Positions 1 through 8,031 of a stretch of DNA of 64,000 bases are shown in pieces; positions within the stretch are counted from its first letter, which is position 1, and each line of letters begins with the position of its first letter. The notes beneath the pieces are model-generated. The model was not told the origin of the DNA. It made no database searches and was given only the letters and a program-made list of their open reading frames with translations. A program made the position numbers and the translations under genes. The DNA is taken from assembly GCA_010672925.1 (NCBI GenBank), contig JAAHFP010000016.1:1-64000 (forward strand), written 5' to 3'. This DNA is from Symploca sp. SIO1C2. GTDB lineage: Bacteria; Cyanobacteriota; Cyanobacteriia; Cyanobacteriales; Coleofasciculaceae.

Positions 1-1
1 T

Positions 2-298
2 GAAGTGCCCACAAGAGTAGCCAAACTACTCAAGACACAGAATGGATTATGCGCTCATTGTGGTAACTACTTCCAAGATGGAGACTCGATAGAAGTTGAC
101 CATATCATCCCATTATCTCTTGGTGGAAGGGACTCCTATGATAATTGGCAACTACTTCATCGACATTGCCACGACAAAAAGACCGCCCTTGATGGCAGTC
201 TCGGCAATAAATCTAGCTGCAATAGCGCTAAGCCTAAGCCACCAGTTGAATCAAACCTTTGGGTTTGGGAAAACGATATGTTGGTAATGACGTACTGA
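2..298 (+). CDS. Group II intron-encoded protein, C-terminal HNH endonuclease part (5' end outside window)
   Basis: The frame is open from the window edge, so this is the tail of a longer protein. It holds a zinc-finger/HNH pattern: CAHC, then VDHIIPLSLGG, then LLHRHCHDKKTA. That arrangement is typical of the endonuclease domain at the C-terminus of bacterial group II intron reverse transcriptases (LtrA type), which nicks target DNA for retrohoming. The call is supported by the RNA fold right after the stop (domain V/VI-like at 321-390). The reverse transcriptase and maturase domains would lie upstream of the window. An IscB-type HNH is the main alternative, but the LLHRHCHD signature and the following RNA favour the intron. 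Confidence 0.82.
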   Translation, partial: EVPTRVAKLLKTQNGLCAHCGNYFQDGDSIEVDHIIPLSLGGRDSYDNWQLLHRHCHDKKTALDGSLGNKSSCNSAKPKPPVESNLWVWENDMLVMTY

Positions 299-320
299 TG
301 ACAACAGCCGTTTTACTCAG

Positions 321-395
321 GAGCGGAATGATGCGAAAGTATCACGTTCCGTTTTGGAGAGCAGTGGAGGAGGCGACTCCTTCGCTGACTTTAAT
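321..395 (+). ncRNA. Group II intron domains V and VI (3' end of intron)
   Basis: Positions 321-354 read GAGCGGAATGATG, then CGAAAG, then a complementary TATCACGTTCCG arm, matching the short catalytic domain V hairpin. Positions 361-390 form a second hairpin with a GCGA loop whose arms pair fully if G-U pairs are allowed, leaving one bulged A near 388 as expected for the branch-point adenosine of domain VI. The intron should end at about 393-395. Fold read by eye; exact boundary uncertain. Confidence 0.7.
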
Positions 396-549
396 CATCA
401 GAACCGAAGGCATAAGGATATTAAATATGGACGGAGGGAACCCCGTTCTTGCCGTGCCGAGGCGGAGTAAGACCAATAAGCCGCAAGGTGGAAAGGCATC
501 TGTCATTGAAGCCGGAAGCCCACACTTACTCAAAGAGAAGTGTCGGTAG
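394..549 (+). pseudogene. 3' end of an IS200/IS605-type tnpB gene, downstream exon of the group II intron
   Basis: Directly after the intron fold an open frame reads IRTEGIRIL, then GGNPVLAVPRR, then VIEAGSPHLL before a TAG stop at 547-549. This matches the style of the extreme C-terminus of cyanobacterial TnpB proteins (the NIRTEGLRIL-like segment after the zinc finger and the EAGSP tail). The final part, about 505-545, can form a hairpin like the right end/guide-RNA region of such elements. The rest of tnpB would lie upstream of the intron, outside the window. Whether splicing restores a functional TnpB cannot be judged here. Confidence 0.6.
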
Positions 550-717
550 TTCACTCGTGCCACACTAATAGTGCAAACAGACAGTACTGCCAGCAGAAGC
601 CGCAGGCTAGGCAAGAAGTAAAAGGTTCCAAAGAAAGCTTGGAAGAGAAGCTTTTTCATCTATTTTAACTGGCGGGTTATTTTCATGCCCACTGCACTAG
701 TTCAAATATCTCGAAAG
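550..717. other. Intergenic, no gene seen
   Basis: Sequence between the tnpB tail and the first MITE. I see no convincing reading frame, RNA gene or terminator. It probably includes the right end of the IS200/IS605-type element. Confidence 0.4.
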
Positions 718-915
718 TATAGCAGTCGCCAGGGCGGTTACAGCGCTTACCGCTGCAATGAGGTACACCTGAATAAGTTGTCAAGATTTGATAGATTTCT
801 TCCTCGTCGATGACTGTACCTCGTAACAGCGCGAAGCGCTGTAAGACATTCTCAGGTATAGCAAGTTAACAAGGGGCTTAAGCCCCTTGTCCTAATCGCC
901 TTGTCGGTTGCTATA
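718..915. repeat. MITE A copy 1, interrupted by MITE B
   Basis: The left end TATAGCAGTCGCCAGGGCGG and the right end CGCCTTGTCGGTTGCTATA are imperfect inverted repeats with TA at both edges. The interior contains GGGGCTTAAGCCCC, a perfect palindrome shared with copy 2. A second element (739-843) sits inside it, so this copy is longer than copy 2 at 1109-1216. No coding capacity. Confidence 0.8.
739..843. repeat. MITE B copy 1, nested in MITE A
   Basis: About 105 bp bounded by TA. Left end ACAGCGCTTACCGCTG...GAGGTACAC and right end (reverse complement) ACAGCGCTTCGCGCTG...GAGGTACAG are inverted repeats. It separates MITE A sequences that are contiguous in copy 2. A second copy lies in the opposite orientation at 26792-26897. 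Its ends resemble those of the IS630 element at 60961-61926. Confidence 0.8.
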
Positions 916-919
916 CCAC

Positions 920-1060
920 TATAAGTTTTCCTTTGCCTATCTATCAAAAATGATCACGCCGACGGTGATCGCACTCAAAGTATTTTATGCTTAGATTTTA
1001 GTATATGGATAAATTGTTAACCATAGACTTAAGTCTATGGTTAACAATTTGTCGATAGGC
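920..1060 (+). promoter_or_regulatory. Duplicated mrp upstream region with a perfect 40-bp palindrome (1011-1050)
   Basis: This stretch matches 2917-3055, the region upstream of the intact mrpC: both carry TATAAGTTTTCCTTT, a TGATC/TGATCACAC segment and CTTAGATTTTAGTA. It is therefore probably the promoter copy of the duplicated operon head. Bases 1011-1050 form a perfect palindrome centred on CTTAAG with 20-bp arms; the second copy has only a short hairpin (CATAGA/TCTATG) at the same place. Function, such as operator or terminator, is unknown. Confidence 0.55.
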
Positions 1061-1108
1061 AGTTTAATCCCCCTAAATCCCCCTTGGAAAGGGGGACTTT
1101 GAGGCTTA

Positions 1109-1216
1109 TATAGCAGTCGCCAGGGTGGTTAAGACATTCTCAGTTAAATCGAGTTAACAAGGGGCTTAAGCCCCTTGTCCTAGCCCATTGTCCTAATCGC
1201 CTTGGCGGTTGCTATA
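1109..1216. repeat. MITE A copy 2
   Basis: Uninterrupted copy of about 108 bp. The ends TATAGCAGTCGCCAGGGTGG and (reverse complement) TATAGCAACCGCCAAGGCGA are inverted. It abuts the mrpC remnant at 1215, so its arrival or an associated deletion removed most of that mrpC copy. Confidence 0.8.
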
Positions 1217-1273
1217 TCACAGGATAATTCGACCCTAGAAAGCCACGAGATCGAGAAAAGTAATATGCCATGA
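1215..1273 (+). pseudogene. mrpC: C-terminal remnant of a duplicated mrpC
   Basis: Reading TCA-CAG-GAT gives SQDNSTLESHEIEKSNMP and a TGA that overlaps the next ATG as ATGA. The intact mrpC at 3123-3458 ends SRDNPTLETHEIEKNNTP with the same ATGA overlap. Only the last 18 codons remain; upstream of them is MITE A. Confidence 0.85.
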
Positions 1274-2715
1274 ATACGATAACAATTGCCTGGATTGCCT
1301 TGCCCTTTGTTGTGGGGTTTAGTATTTATCTCATCCCCAAGCTTGACCGCTATCTTGCCTTGGGTGTAGCCCTGCTTTCCTTTGGTTATGGATTAGAGCG
1401 AGTATTAAGTTCATCTCCCCTAACCTTACAGTTATTGGATAATTTTGGTGTTAGCTTAGTTGTCGATCAATTAAGTGCCTACTTTATCCTGACTAATGCC
1501 CTAGTAACAGCAGCAGTTATTCTCTACTGTTGGCGCAGCGATAAAACAGCTTTTTTTTATACCCAGATGATCATTTTGCACGGCAGTGTCAACTCTGTCT
1601 TCATCTGTGCAGATTTTATCAGTGTGTATGTGGCCTTAGAGGTGATCAGTATTGCGGCGTTTCTCTTGATGACCTATTCCCGCACGGATCGTTCGATTTG
1701 GGTTGGCTTGCGTTATCTCTTTGTCAGCAATACCGCCATGCTGTTTTATCTAATTGGTGCGGTATTGGTTTACCAAGCAAGCCATTCCTTTGCCTTTGAA
1801 GGATTGCGGGAAGCTCCAACGGAAGCGATCGCTTTAATTTTTATGGCACTTTTAACTAAGGGAGGTATCTTTATCTCAGGTTTGTGGTTACCCTTAACTC
1901 ACTCTGAATCCGACACCCCTGTATCTGCCCTGCTGTCAGGAGTTGTCATCAAAACTGGTATTTTTCCCCTGATACGTTGCGCTCTAATTGTAGAAGAAGT
2001 TGAGCCAATCATCCAAGTGTTTAGCGTTGGGACAGCACTTTTAGGTGTCAGCTATGCAATTGTGGAGAAAGATACCAAGCGTATGCTGGCATTGAGTACG
2101 ATTTCGCAGTTGGGTTTTGTTATGGCTGCACCCATGGTAGCTGGTTTTTATGCCTTGACTCACGGTTTGGCTAAAGCGTCACTTTTTTTAATTGCTGGGA
2201 ACTTACCTAGTCGTAATTTTCAGGAATTGCGACAGGGCTCCATTCGGCGTCCGATGTGGATAGCGCTGGTGATTGCTGGCCTGTCAATTTCCGGCTTTCC
2301 TTTACTGGCAGGCTTTGGTGCCAAAGTCTCGACCCTCAAGCAGTTAGTTCCCTGGCAAGAACTTGCGATGAACATTGCCGCTGTAGGAACCGCAATCGTA
2401 TTTGCTAAATTTATCTTTCTCCCTGTTGAAAAACCAGCCGAATCAATAGACAAAAAACCGACAAAGTTGGGATTATGGTTAGCCATTATTCTCTTACTCT
2501 GTGGGCTAGTTGCCGCCCATAGCTTTTATCTTGAAGGGTATACGGTGACAAACATCGTCAAATCCTTGATCAAGATTGGCGTTGGTTGGTTAGCATATTT
2601 TCTCATCTTTCAAAAATTTACATTCAAACTGCCACGAGCAATAGAGCAACTTGAGCATCTGATTGGGGTCATGAGTTTGATGTTGACACTACTGTTTTGG
2701 CTCGTATTGGCATGA
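1270..2715 (+). CDS. mrpD: Mrp Na+/H+ antiporter subunit D, copy 1
   Basis: A 481-residue polytopic membrane protein of the proton-conducting family shared by MrpD and respiratory complex I NuoM/NuoN. Visible family features are the many hydrophobic helices, a LLTKGGIF segment near residue 200 and KDTKRMLALSTISQLG near 275, the conserved lysine-rich loop and broken helix of these subunits. Length fits MrpD (about 480-500). It is a close paralogue of the gene at 3455-4882 (most residues identical), made by tandem duplication. The start is set by the ATGA overlap with the mrpC remnant. Because its own mrpC is truncated, it may be expressed from an altered promoter or serve as a spare antiporter subunit. 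Confidence 0.85.
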   Translation: MNTITIAWIALPFVVGFSIYLIPKLDRYLALGVALLSFGYGLERVLSSSPLTLQLLDNFGVSLVVDQLSAYFILTNALVTAAVILYCWRSDKTAFFYTQMIILHGSVNSVFICADFISVYVALEVISIAAFLLMTYSRTDRSIWVGLRYLFVSNTAMLFYLIGAVLVYQASHSFAFEGLREAPTEAIALIFMALLTKGGIFISGLWLPLTHSESDTPVSALLSGVVIKTGIFPLIRCALIVEEVEPIIQVFSVGTALLGVSYAIVEKDTKRMLALSTISQLGFVMAAPMVAGFYALTHGLAKASLFLIAGNLPSRNFQELRQGSIRRPMWIALVIAGLSISGFPLLAGFGAKVSTLKQLVPWQELAMNIAAVGTAIVFAKFIFLPVEKPAESIDKKPTKLGLWLAIILLLCGLVAAHSFYLEGYTVTNIVKSLIKIGVGWLAYFLIFQKFTFKLPRAIEQLEHLIGVMSLMLTLLFWLVLA

Positions 2716-3122
2716 TTAAATACCCGGAGTTTGCTGCAATTGGCCGTAATCATAGAAGTAAAAACAGTCAATTTCAAGACTGAAGCAAGCCAAACCCTCT
2801 TTCCTTCTGCCCTCTGCCTCGGAGCCTTCTTTCTTAAGAGCCCCCCAACAGGCAGCACACCACCTGCTATTGAGCAAATCCTATTCCCTATTCCCTATTC
2901 CCTTGTTTCTTCAGAGTATAAGTTTTCCTTTCCCTATCCATCAGAAATGAGCGTACCAACGATGATCACACTCAAATTGTTCTATACTTAGATTTTAGTA
3001 GATAAATAAGTCTCAATTCATAGACTAAAATCTATGATATAAATTTGGTCGATTCCCAAACTTATTCACCATACGGCTATCCTAATAGTTACACTCTAAA
3101 CCTTAGCTACCAGGCAACTCCC
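2716..3122 (+). promoter_or_regulatory. Intergenic region between mrp copies; duplicated promoter
   Basis: Just after the stop of copy 1, ATGATTAAATACCCGGAG resembles the first codons of mrpE (ATGATTGGATACCTGGAT), so the duplication ran a little into mrpE. The middle is low-complexity pyrimidine-rich text. From 2917 on the sequence repeats 920-1060 and should hold the promoter of the intact operon. A small hairpin CATAGA/TCTATG lies at about 3020-3036. Confidence 0.55.
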
Positions 3123-3458
3123 ATGTTAGAAGCGTGCGTATTTGCAACTATATTGTGTGGATTTTTCGCCATCATCCTGAAAAAGAACCTCATGATGAAG
3201 ATCATCTCCATGGATGTGATGAGTACCGGGGTGATTGGTTATTACGTTTTGATCGCAGCGCGAGGGGGTTTGTTTACTCCCATTGCTTCGGATGCAGACC
3301 CGGTTTCTTACGCAGATCCGGTTCCCCAGGCAGTCATCTTAACTGCGATTGTTATTGGCTTCTCAATCCAAGCCTTAATGCTAGTGGGAGTGATGAAACT
3401 ATCACGGGATAATCCGACCCTGGAAACCCACGAGATCGAGAAAAATAACACACCATGA
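3123..3458 (+). CDS. mrpC: Mrp Na+/H+ antiporter subunit C (NuoK-like)
   Basis: I choose the ATG at 3123 (111 residues) rather than the TTG at 3045, because the family is about 110 residues and the extra 26 residues look non-conserved. It has three hydrophobic helices, as in MrpC and complex I NuoK/NdhE. The helix-2 region TAIVIGFSIQALMLVG carries a QAL segment usual in the family. The stop overlaps the start of mrpD copy 2 (ATGA), so the two are translationally coupled. Products assemble in the cytoplasmic membrane with MrpD, E, F, G and B. Confidence 0.85.
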   Translation: MLEACVFATILCGFFAIILKKNLMMKIISMDVMSTGVIGYYVLIAARGGLFTPIASDADPVSYADPVPQAVILTAIVIGFSIQALMLVGVMKLSRDNPTLETHEIEKNNTP

Positions 3459-4882
3459 ACATGATAACAGTTGCCTGGATTGCTTTGCCCTTTTTTGTGG
3501 GGTTTAGTATATATCTCATCCCTAAGCTAGACCGCTATCTTGCACTTGGTGTAGCGTTAGTTTCCTTTGGTTATGGATTAGAGCGAGTATTAAGCTCGTC
3601 TCCTCTAACTTTACAGTTATTGGATAATTTTGGTGTCACCTTAGTTGTTGATCAATTAAGTGGCTACTTTATCCTGACTAATGCCCTAGTAACAGCAGCA
3701 GTTATTCTCTACTGTTGGCGCAGCGATAAAACAGCTTTTTTTTATACCCAGACGATTATTTTGCACGGCAGTGTCAACTCTGTATTTATATGTGCAGATT
3801 TTATCAGTGTGTATGTGGCCCTAGAGGTGATCAGTATTGCGGCGTTTCTCTTGATTGCCTATCCCCGCACGGATCGTTCGATTTGGGTTGGCTTGCGTTA
3901 CCTCTTTGTAAGCAATATCGCCATGCTGTTTTATCTGATTGGCGCAGTATTAGTCTATCAGGCAAACCATTCCTTTGCCTTTGAAGGATTGCAGGAAGCT
4001 CCCACAGAAGCGATCGCTCTAATTTTTCTGGGACTATTGACTAAGGGAGGTATCTTTGTCTCCGGCTTGTGGTTACCCTTAACTCACTCTGAATCTGAGA
4101 CTCCTGTATCTGCTCTACTGTCGGGGGCTGTCGTCAAAACTGGCATCTTTCCCCTGGTGCGTTGCGCCCTAATCATACAGGAAATCGACCCCATTGTCCG
4201 AGCCTTTGGTGTGGGAACCGCATTATTTGGTGTTGGTTATGCTGTTTGGGAAAAGGATACCAAACGGATGCTAGCATTTCACACCGTTTCCCAGTTAGGT
4301 TTTGTCCTAGCAGCACCGGAAGTGGGAGGCTTTTATGCTCTAACCCATGGTTTGGTTAAATCAGCTTTATTCTTGATTGCGGGGAACTTACCCAGCCGCA
4401 ATCTTAAAGAACTAAAACAGCAACAGATTTCCACTCCTATTTGGATTGCCTTGCTTATCGCCAGCTTCTCCATCTCAGGTTTTCCCCTATTATCTGGTTT
4501 TGGAGCAAAGGTATTGACGATGAAAAATCTCGTACCTTGGCAAGTTATTGGCATGAATATTGCAGCTTTAGGGACTGCCATTTCCTTTGCTAAATTTATT
4601 TTCCTGCCTCATGGGGGTGAGGGGAAAGCCAAGCCAGGTTTCTGGCCAGCCATGACTCTGTTACTCGGCGGCTTGGTTATCGCTAATTGTGTTTATTACG
4701 ATGCCTATACTATCAAAAATATTATCAAACCCTTAATCACCATTGCTATTGGTTGGCTGGCCTATTTTGTAATTTTTCAGCGAGTTACCCTGAAACTGCC
4801 ACGAGTACTGGAGCAACTTGAGCATTTGATTGGGGTAATGAGTTTAATGTTAACACTGCTCTTTTGGATGGTACTGGCATGA
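3455..4882 (+). CDS. mrpD: Mrp Na+/H+ antiporter subunit D, copy 2
   Basis: 475 residues, polytopic, of the MrpD/NuoN proton-channel family. It carries the same LLTKGGIF and KDTKRMLAFHTVSQLG segments as copy 1 and differs mainly near the C-terminal loop (about residues 380-400). This copy sits in the intact operon, overlapping mrpC upstream by ATGA and mrpE downstream by ATGA. It is presumably the main subunit of the complex that exchanges cytoplasmic Na+ for external H+, or in cyanobacteria may also support bicarbonate/Na+ homeostasis. Confidence 0.88.
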   Translation: MNMITVAWIALPFFVGFSIYLIPKLDRYLALGVALVSFGYGLERVLSSSPLTLQLLDNFGVTLVVDQLSGYFILTNALVTAAVILYCWRSDKTAFFYTQTIILHGSVNSVFICADFISVYVALEVISIAAFLLIAYPRTDRSIWVGLRYLFVSNIAMLFYLIGAVLVYQANHSFAFEGLQEAPTEAIALIFLGLLTKGGIFVSGLWLPLTHSESETPVSALLSGAVVKTGIFPLVRCALIIQEIDPIVRAFGVGTALFGVGYAVWEKDTKRMLAFHTVSQLGFVLAAPEVGGFYALTHGLVKSALFLIAGNLPSRNLKELKQQQISTPIWIALLIASFSISGFPLLSGFGAKVLTMKNLVPWQVIGMNIAALGTAISFAKFIFLPHGGEGKAKPGFWPAMTLLLGGLVIANCVYYDAYTIKNIIKPLITIAIGWLAYFVIFQRVTLKLPRVLEQLEHLIGVMSLMLTLLFWMVLA

Positions 4883-5268
4883 TTGGATACCTGGATTTAA
4901 TACTAAGATTAGCTATTTGGTTTCTGCTGACTGCCGATGTGAGTTTGCCTAATATCATTATCGGCGTTGCTGTCGCCCTGCTAATACCACGACGCTATAC
5001 AACAGCTTCTTTTTGGAAAGATTGGCTGCGGGTATTTGGGGAAATTATTGTAGCCATTCCCCAAGCCTTCCTGGAAGCCTTTGAGATCATGTTTCGTCCC
5101 CACAATTACGAAGATATTGTGATGGAAAGGGTTAAACCCCAGCGAACCCCAGGACTGATTTTTTTAGATATTTTTCTGATTACTTTTACACCAAAAACCA
5201 TTGTCTTGAAATACCACGAAGATGGTTGGTATGAAGTTCACCGAGTTCGACGGAGGAAAAAGAGATGA
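4879..5268 (+). CDS. mrpE: Mrp Na+/H+ antiporter subunit E
   Basis: The ATG at 4879 overlaps the mrpD stop (ATGA) and begins MIGYLDLILRLAIW, giving about 129 residues; an upstream TTG at 4864 is less likely. An N-terminal hydrophobic pair of helices is followed by a cytoplasmic domain with FLDIFLITFTPKTIVL and HRVRRRKKR at the end, resembling MrpE proteins, which often have an SITLTPGT-like motif. Its stop overlaps the start of the next gene by four bases. Fifth component of the operon. Confidence 0.8.
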   Translation: MIGYLDLILRLAIWFLLTADVSLPNIIIGVAVALLIPRRYTTASFWKDWLRVFGEIIVAIPQAFLEAFEIMFRPHNYEDIVMERVKPQRTPGLIFLDIFLITFTPKTIVLKYHEDGWYEVHRVRRRKKR

Positions 5269-5516
5269 ATTGGGTACTGATGGCCATGTTCCTAGCACTG
5301 CTCATCCCTATCTATGAAGCTTGGCAGGATGAAAATATTTGGCAAAAAATGTTGGCTTTTGCCAGTATTGCCACCAAATCATCAATTATGATTCTGATTA
5401 TATCTGTCTTACGAGATGACTGGATGATTGGGGTTGTTGGAGTGCTCATTTTGAGTGTCGGTAACGCGGCATTAATGTTGTTGGCTCATATTCTGAGAAG
5501 GGTAAATGAATTATGA
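5265..5516 (+). CDS. mrpF: Mrp Na+/H+ antiporter subunit F-like
   Basis: 83 residues with three hydrophobic segments and no other domain. Size and topology match MrpF (PhaF). The start overlaps the mrpE stop (ATGA) and the stop overlaps the next start, so it is in a tightly coupled operon. Sequence signature alone is weak; position in the operon carries most of the assignment. Confidence 0.7.
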   Translation: MNWVLMAMFLALLIPIYEAWQDENIWQKMLAFASIATKSSIMILIISVLRDDWMIGVVGVLILSVGNAALMLLAHILRRVNEL

Positions 5517-5803
5517 TCGATGTTGTTATTAGTTATATTAGTTATACCTGTATTGGGGTGGGAATTGTCTTTTGGTTTTGGGGAACTTTTCCCCTAATTG
5601 GCAATCGCTCCATCTTATTCAAATTGCATAGTCTGTCGGTAGCTGATACCCTGGGTTCGATGAGTATTATTGTTGGGTTACTCCTCAAAATCCCTCGGGA
5701 ATGGCCATTGCTGATTCTGGCTCTGATTTCTCTGGCAATCTGGAATACGGTGTTGGGGTATGTATTGGCATACTGTTCTTCCAGTGGGGGTGACAATGGC
5801 TGA
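5513..5803 (+). CDS. mrpG: Mrp Na+/H+ antiporter subunit G
   Basis: 96 residues with three hydrophobic helices. The segment GTFPLIGNRSILFKLHSLSVADTLG corresponds to the MrpG pattern (G-x-R-x-x-x-x-x-x-H-A-x-x-x-D-x-x-G) in a cyanobacterial form, here in two pieces FKLHSLSVADTLG. Starts in an ATGA overlap with mrpF and ends eight bases inside the next gene. Confidence 0.78.
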   Translation: MIDVVISYISYTCIGVGIVFWFWGTFPLIGNRSILFKLHSLSVADTLGSMSIIVGLLLKIPREWPLLILALISLAIWNTVLGYVLAYCSSSGGDNG

Positions 5804-6404
5804 AGATTTATATGTTGTGGCAATTACTGCTTTGCTTCCCTTAACTGCCTGTATGGTAGTTTTTCAGGTTAACCCCTATCATGCTTTAGTGATTCGTGGC
5901 ATTTTGGGAGCAGTGGCAGCTTTAGTCTATGCTTTGTTTGGAGCAGCAGATGTAGCATTAACTGAAGCTTTGGTAGGAACAATGCTGTCCATTACCCTCT
6001 ACGCAGTGGCAGTGCGGTCTTCCCTGACTATGCGTGTTGGTGTACTCGAAGGTGAGTTGAGTGCAGAATCGTCAGAGCAATTGTTCTCAGCTGTACGAAA
6101 AACTTTGAGCAAATATCATCTGCGTCTTGAAAAAAGAGCTTATACCAATGTTCAAGCTTTGCAAGCTGCTTTGAGTGCAAAAGAAATTCATACTATCTTA
6201 TCTGAACAATGGATTCCTTGGGGGTCTCTACTATCAACCTTCCCAGAAGAACAACCACCTTACCATATTCAGACTCGTATCCAACGTCTCCATGAGATCA
6301 TGGCCGAATTACCACCAACCTTGGCAAGCCTAACCTATATAAATGCAGAGACTCTCAGCCAGCCTGAAGTCAATCACGAAAAGCGGCAAGAAGTCCATCC
6401 ATAG
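5796..6404 (+). CDS. Mrp antiporter DUF4040/MbhD-type subunit (MrpA C-terminal or MrpB-like)
   Basis: I take the ATG at 5796 (MAEDLYVVAITALLP), which overlaps the mrpG stop; the longer frame from 5760 adds an unlikely N-terminus. About 202 residues: three N-terminal helices with AALVYALFGAADVALTEALVG, the DUF4040/MbhD signature that in Bacillus MrpA sits near the C-terminus, then a soluble tail of about 110 residues. Cyanobacterial Mrp operons lack full-length MrpA and use this separate subunit. The soluble tail is not assigned. Confidence 0.75.
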   Translation: MAEDLYVVAITALLPLTACMVVFQVNPYHALVIRGILGAVAALVYALFGAADVALTEALVGTMLSITLYAVAVRSSLTMRVGVLEGELSAESSEQLFSAVRKTLSKYHLRLEKRAYTNVQALQAALSAKEIHTILSEQWIPWGSLLSTFPEEQPPYHIQTRIQRLHEIMAELPPTLASLTYINAETLSQPEVNHEKRQEVHP

Positions 6405-6523
6405 AAGAGATGGGGGAGATAACTGTACGCCGCTTTGTTGTTTGTTATTTGTTCTTTGTACTTGTTTACAAGCAACTAACAACCAACAACAAATAACGAA
6501 GCTAAACTAATGGAGAATTAGCC
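6405..6523 (+). other. Short intergenic gap in the mrp operon
   Basis: Contains TTGTTTGTTATTTGTT followed by partly complementary AACAACCAACAACAAATAAC, a loose stem of low-complexity repeats, and a GGAG ribosome-binding site just before the GTG at 6524. Confidence 0.4.
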
Positions 6524-7186
6524 GTGAAGTGGATCTATATTGCCGCAGGGATAGCACTGTACATTAAGATGCTCGTTTTCCCTGATTTTGCCAGTGACTC
6601 CAGTGATCTAGCGATCGTAGAGTCGATTGTACAAGATAGTGGAGTACCTAATGCTGTTTCAGGTATTATTTTTAGGAATCGACTCTACGACACAATTTTT
6701 GAGGTGGTAGTATTTACGATCGCCATCATGGGAGTAAGATTTCTACTAGCTAATGAACAACCATCCTGCACTATCTACCAATTTACCGACCACCCTTCAG
6801 TGATTCTGGCACGATTGGGAGCGATGATTGCTACATTAGTCAGTATTGAACTGGCAATTAGAGGACACTTAAGTCCAGGGGGAGGTTTTGCTGCTGGTGT
6901 AGCAGGGGGAACCGCAATTGGTTTAGTTGCCATTACCTCATCATCAAAATGGATGGAAACAATCTACCAACGCTGGCATGCAGCAACCTGGGAAAAAGTT
7001 TCGGTTTTGATTTTTATCGTCCTGGCGGTTCTAACCCTATTTGGTATAGAGTTACCCCACGGTGAGTTAGATACACTAATTAGCGGTGGTTGGATTCCAC
7101 TGCTTAATATTCTAGTAGCAGTTAAGGTTGCTTTGGGTTCCTGGGCAGCTATTTTAGTTTTTATTCGTTACCGAGGATTGTTGTGA
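6524..7186 (+). CDS. mrpB: Mrp Na+/H+ antiporter subunit B (MnhB domain)
   Basis: 220 residues starting at GTG behind GGAG. The second half carries RGHLSPGGGFAAGVAGG, the hallmark of the MnhB/MrpB domain, followed by two more helices. An N-terminal extension of about 90 residues with VVVFTIAIMGVRFLL matches the MrpA C-terminal/MbhE-like helix fused to MnhB in cyanobacterial proteins. Last gene of the operon. Confidence 0.85.
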   Translation: MKWIYIAAGIALYIKMLVFPDFASDSSDLAIVESIVQDSGVPNAVSGIIFRNRLYDTIFEVVVFTIAIMGVRFLLANEQPSCTIYQFTDHPSVILARLGAMIATLVSIELAIRGHLSPGGGFAAGVAGGTAIGLVAITSSSKWMETIYQRWHAATWEKVSVLIFIVLAVLTLFGIELPHGELDTLISGGWIPLLNILVAVKVALGSWAAILVFIRYRGLL

Positions 7187-7382
7187 ATTAAAGTAGCCAG
7201 TTGTATTTTCTTGTATCAAGCCGATGGAGTCATCTAAAGATGATTTTAGCTATTAGCGAGGAACTTAGGTTCTTTGTGGAGGAGCACACGAACCTTAGGT
7301 TTAGACCAATATTATTGGTGCGCCCTAAATCGGGGAATTTGAGGGGTGTAGGGAAAGCTTCAAGACAAAGGGCAAGAGAGGG

Positions 7383-7769
7383 TTAAGAGTGAATTCTTCG
7401 GGATAATAGCTGCTCTTCCAAGGCAGCAATGCGATTGTACGCTGCTGTTAGTTGTGCGGTTAGGCGTTGGACTTGCAATTCCGCAGATAAACTACTCTCA
7501 CTATTTTGCTGATAACTGCTGGAATGGGTATTACCATCCATCAGAACATCCTTATGCTCCATCACCGACTCCAACAGAGTAGGGCTTCGAGACATTCCCC
7601 CTCTCCCTCTAAGGTGGGAACTTATCTCTGAGGCATTAGCTCCATCTATGGGTGCTTCTCTGATTTGGGACAAAAATTCTGATACATTCTGGCTAAGCTG
7701 ATCGATCATTTGGTAGAGCACATCAACTTTATGAGTAAGAGTGATGATTTGTTCTTCAACTGAATCCAT
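7383..7769 (-). CDS. Hypothetical coiled-coil protein
   Basis: 128 residues, soluble, with no catalytic motif I know. The N-terminal 40 residues (MDSVEEQIITLTHKVDVLYQ...) and the C-terminal 40 (LQVQRLTAQLTAAYNRIAALEEQLL) have heptad-like leucine patterns consistent with coiled coils, joined by a Ser-rich linker. It lies alone, convergent with the mrp operon. I do not recognise the family; it could be a small structural or partner protein. Confidence 0.6.
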   Translation of the reverse strand: MDSVEEQIITLTHKVDVLYQMIDQLSQNVSEFLSQIREAPIDGANASEISSHLRGRGGMSRSPTLLESVMEHKDVLMDGNTHSSSYQQNSESSLSAELQVQRLTAQLTAAYNRIAALEEQLLSRRIHS

Positions 7770-8031
7770 GAGAGTCCCTACATATCTATAAATTTGTCCT
7801 CATGTTTTATGCTAGTAGGTTTAAGGTCAAATTTGCGCAGAGTGAGCACTCATTTAACTATGATTTAACTATTCACCCAAAATGTAAATTTAACAACAGA
7901 TTAATGTCCCCCTTTATCCAAATCAAGCAAATTCCCCCTTTACCCAAGGTAAATGTAGGCTATTTGACCAAAAAGCTTGATTGTCATGAAAATCCCTCTT
8001 TTTCCCTGATTAATTCCAATTACCAGTTCCA

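Noticed and set aside
2..298. IscB as the source of the HNH motif
   Set aside because: The LLHRHCHDKKTA motif and the following domain V/VI fold fit a group II intron protein better.
342..659. 105-codon minus-strand frame near the window start
   Set aside because: Runs across the intron 3' end and tnpB tail; no signature, explained by those features.
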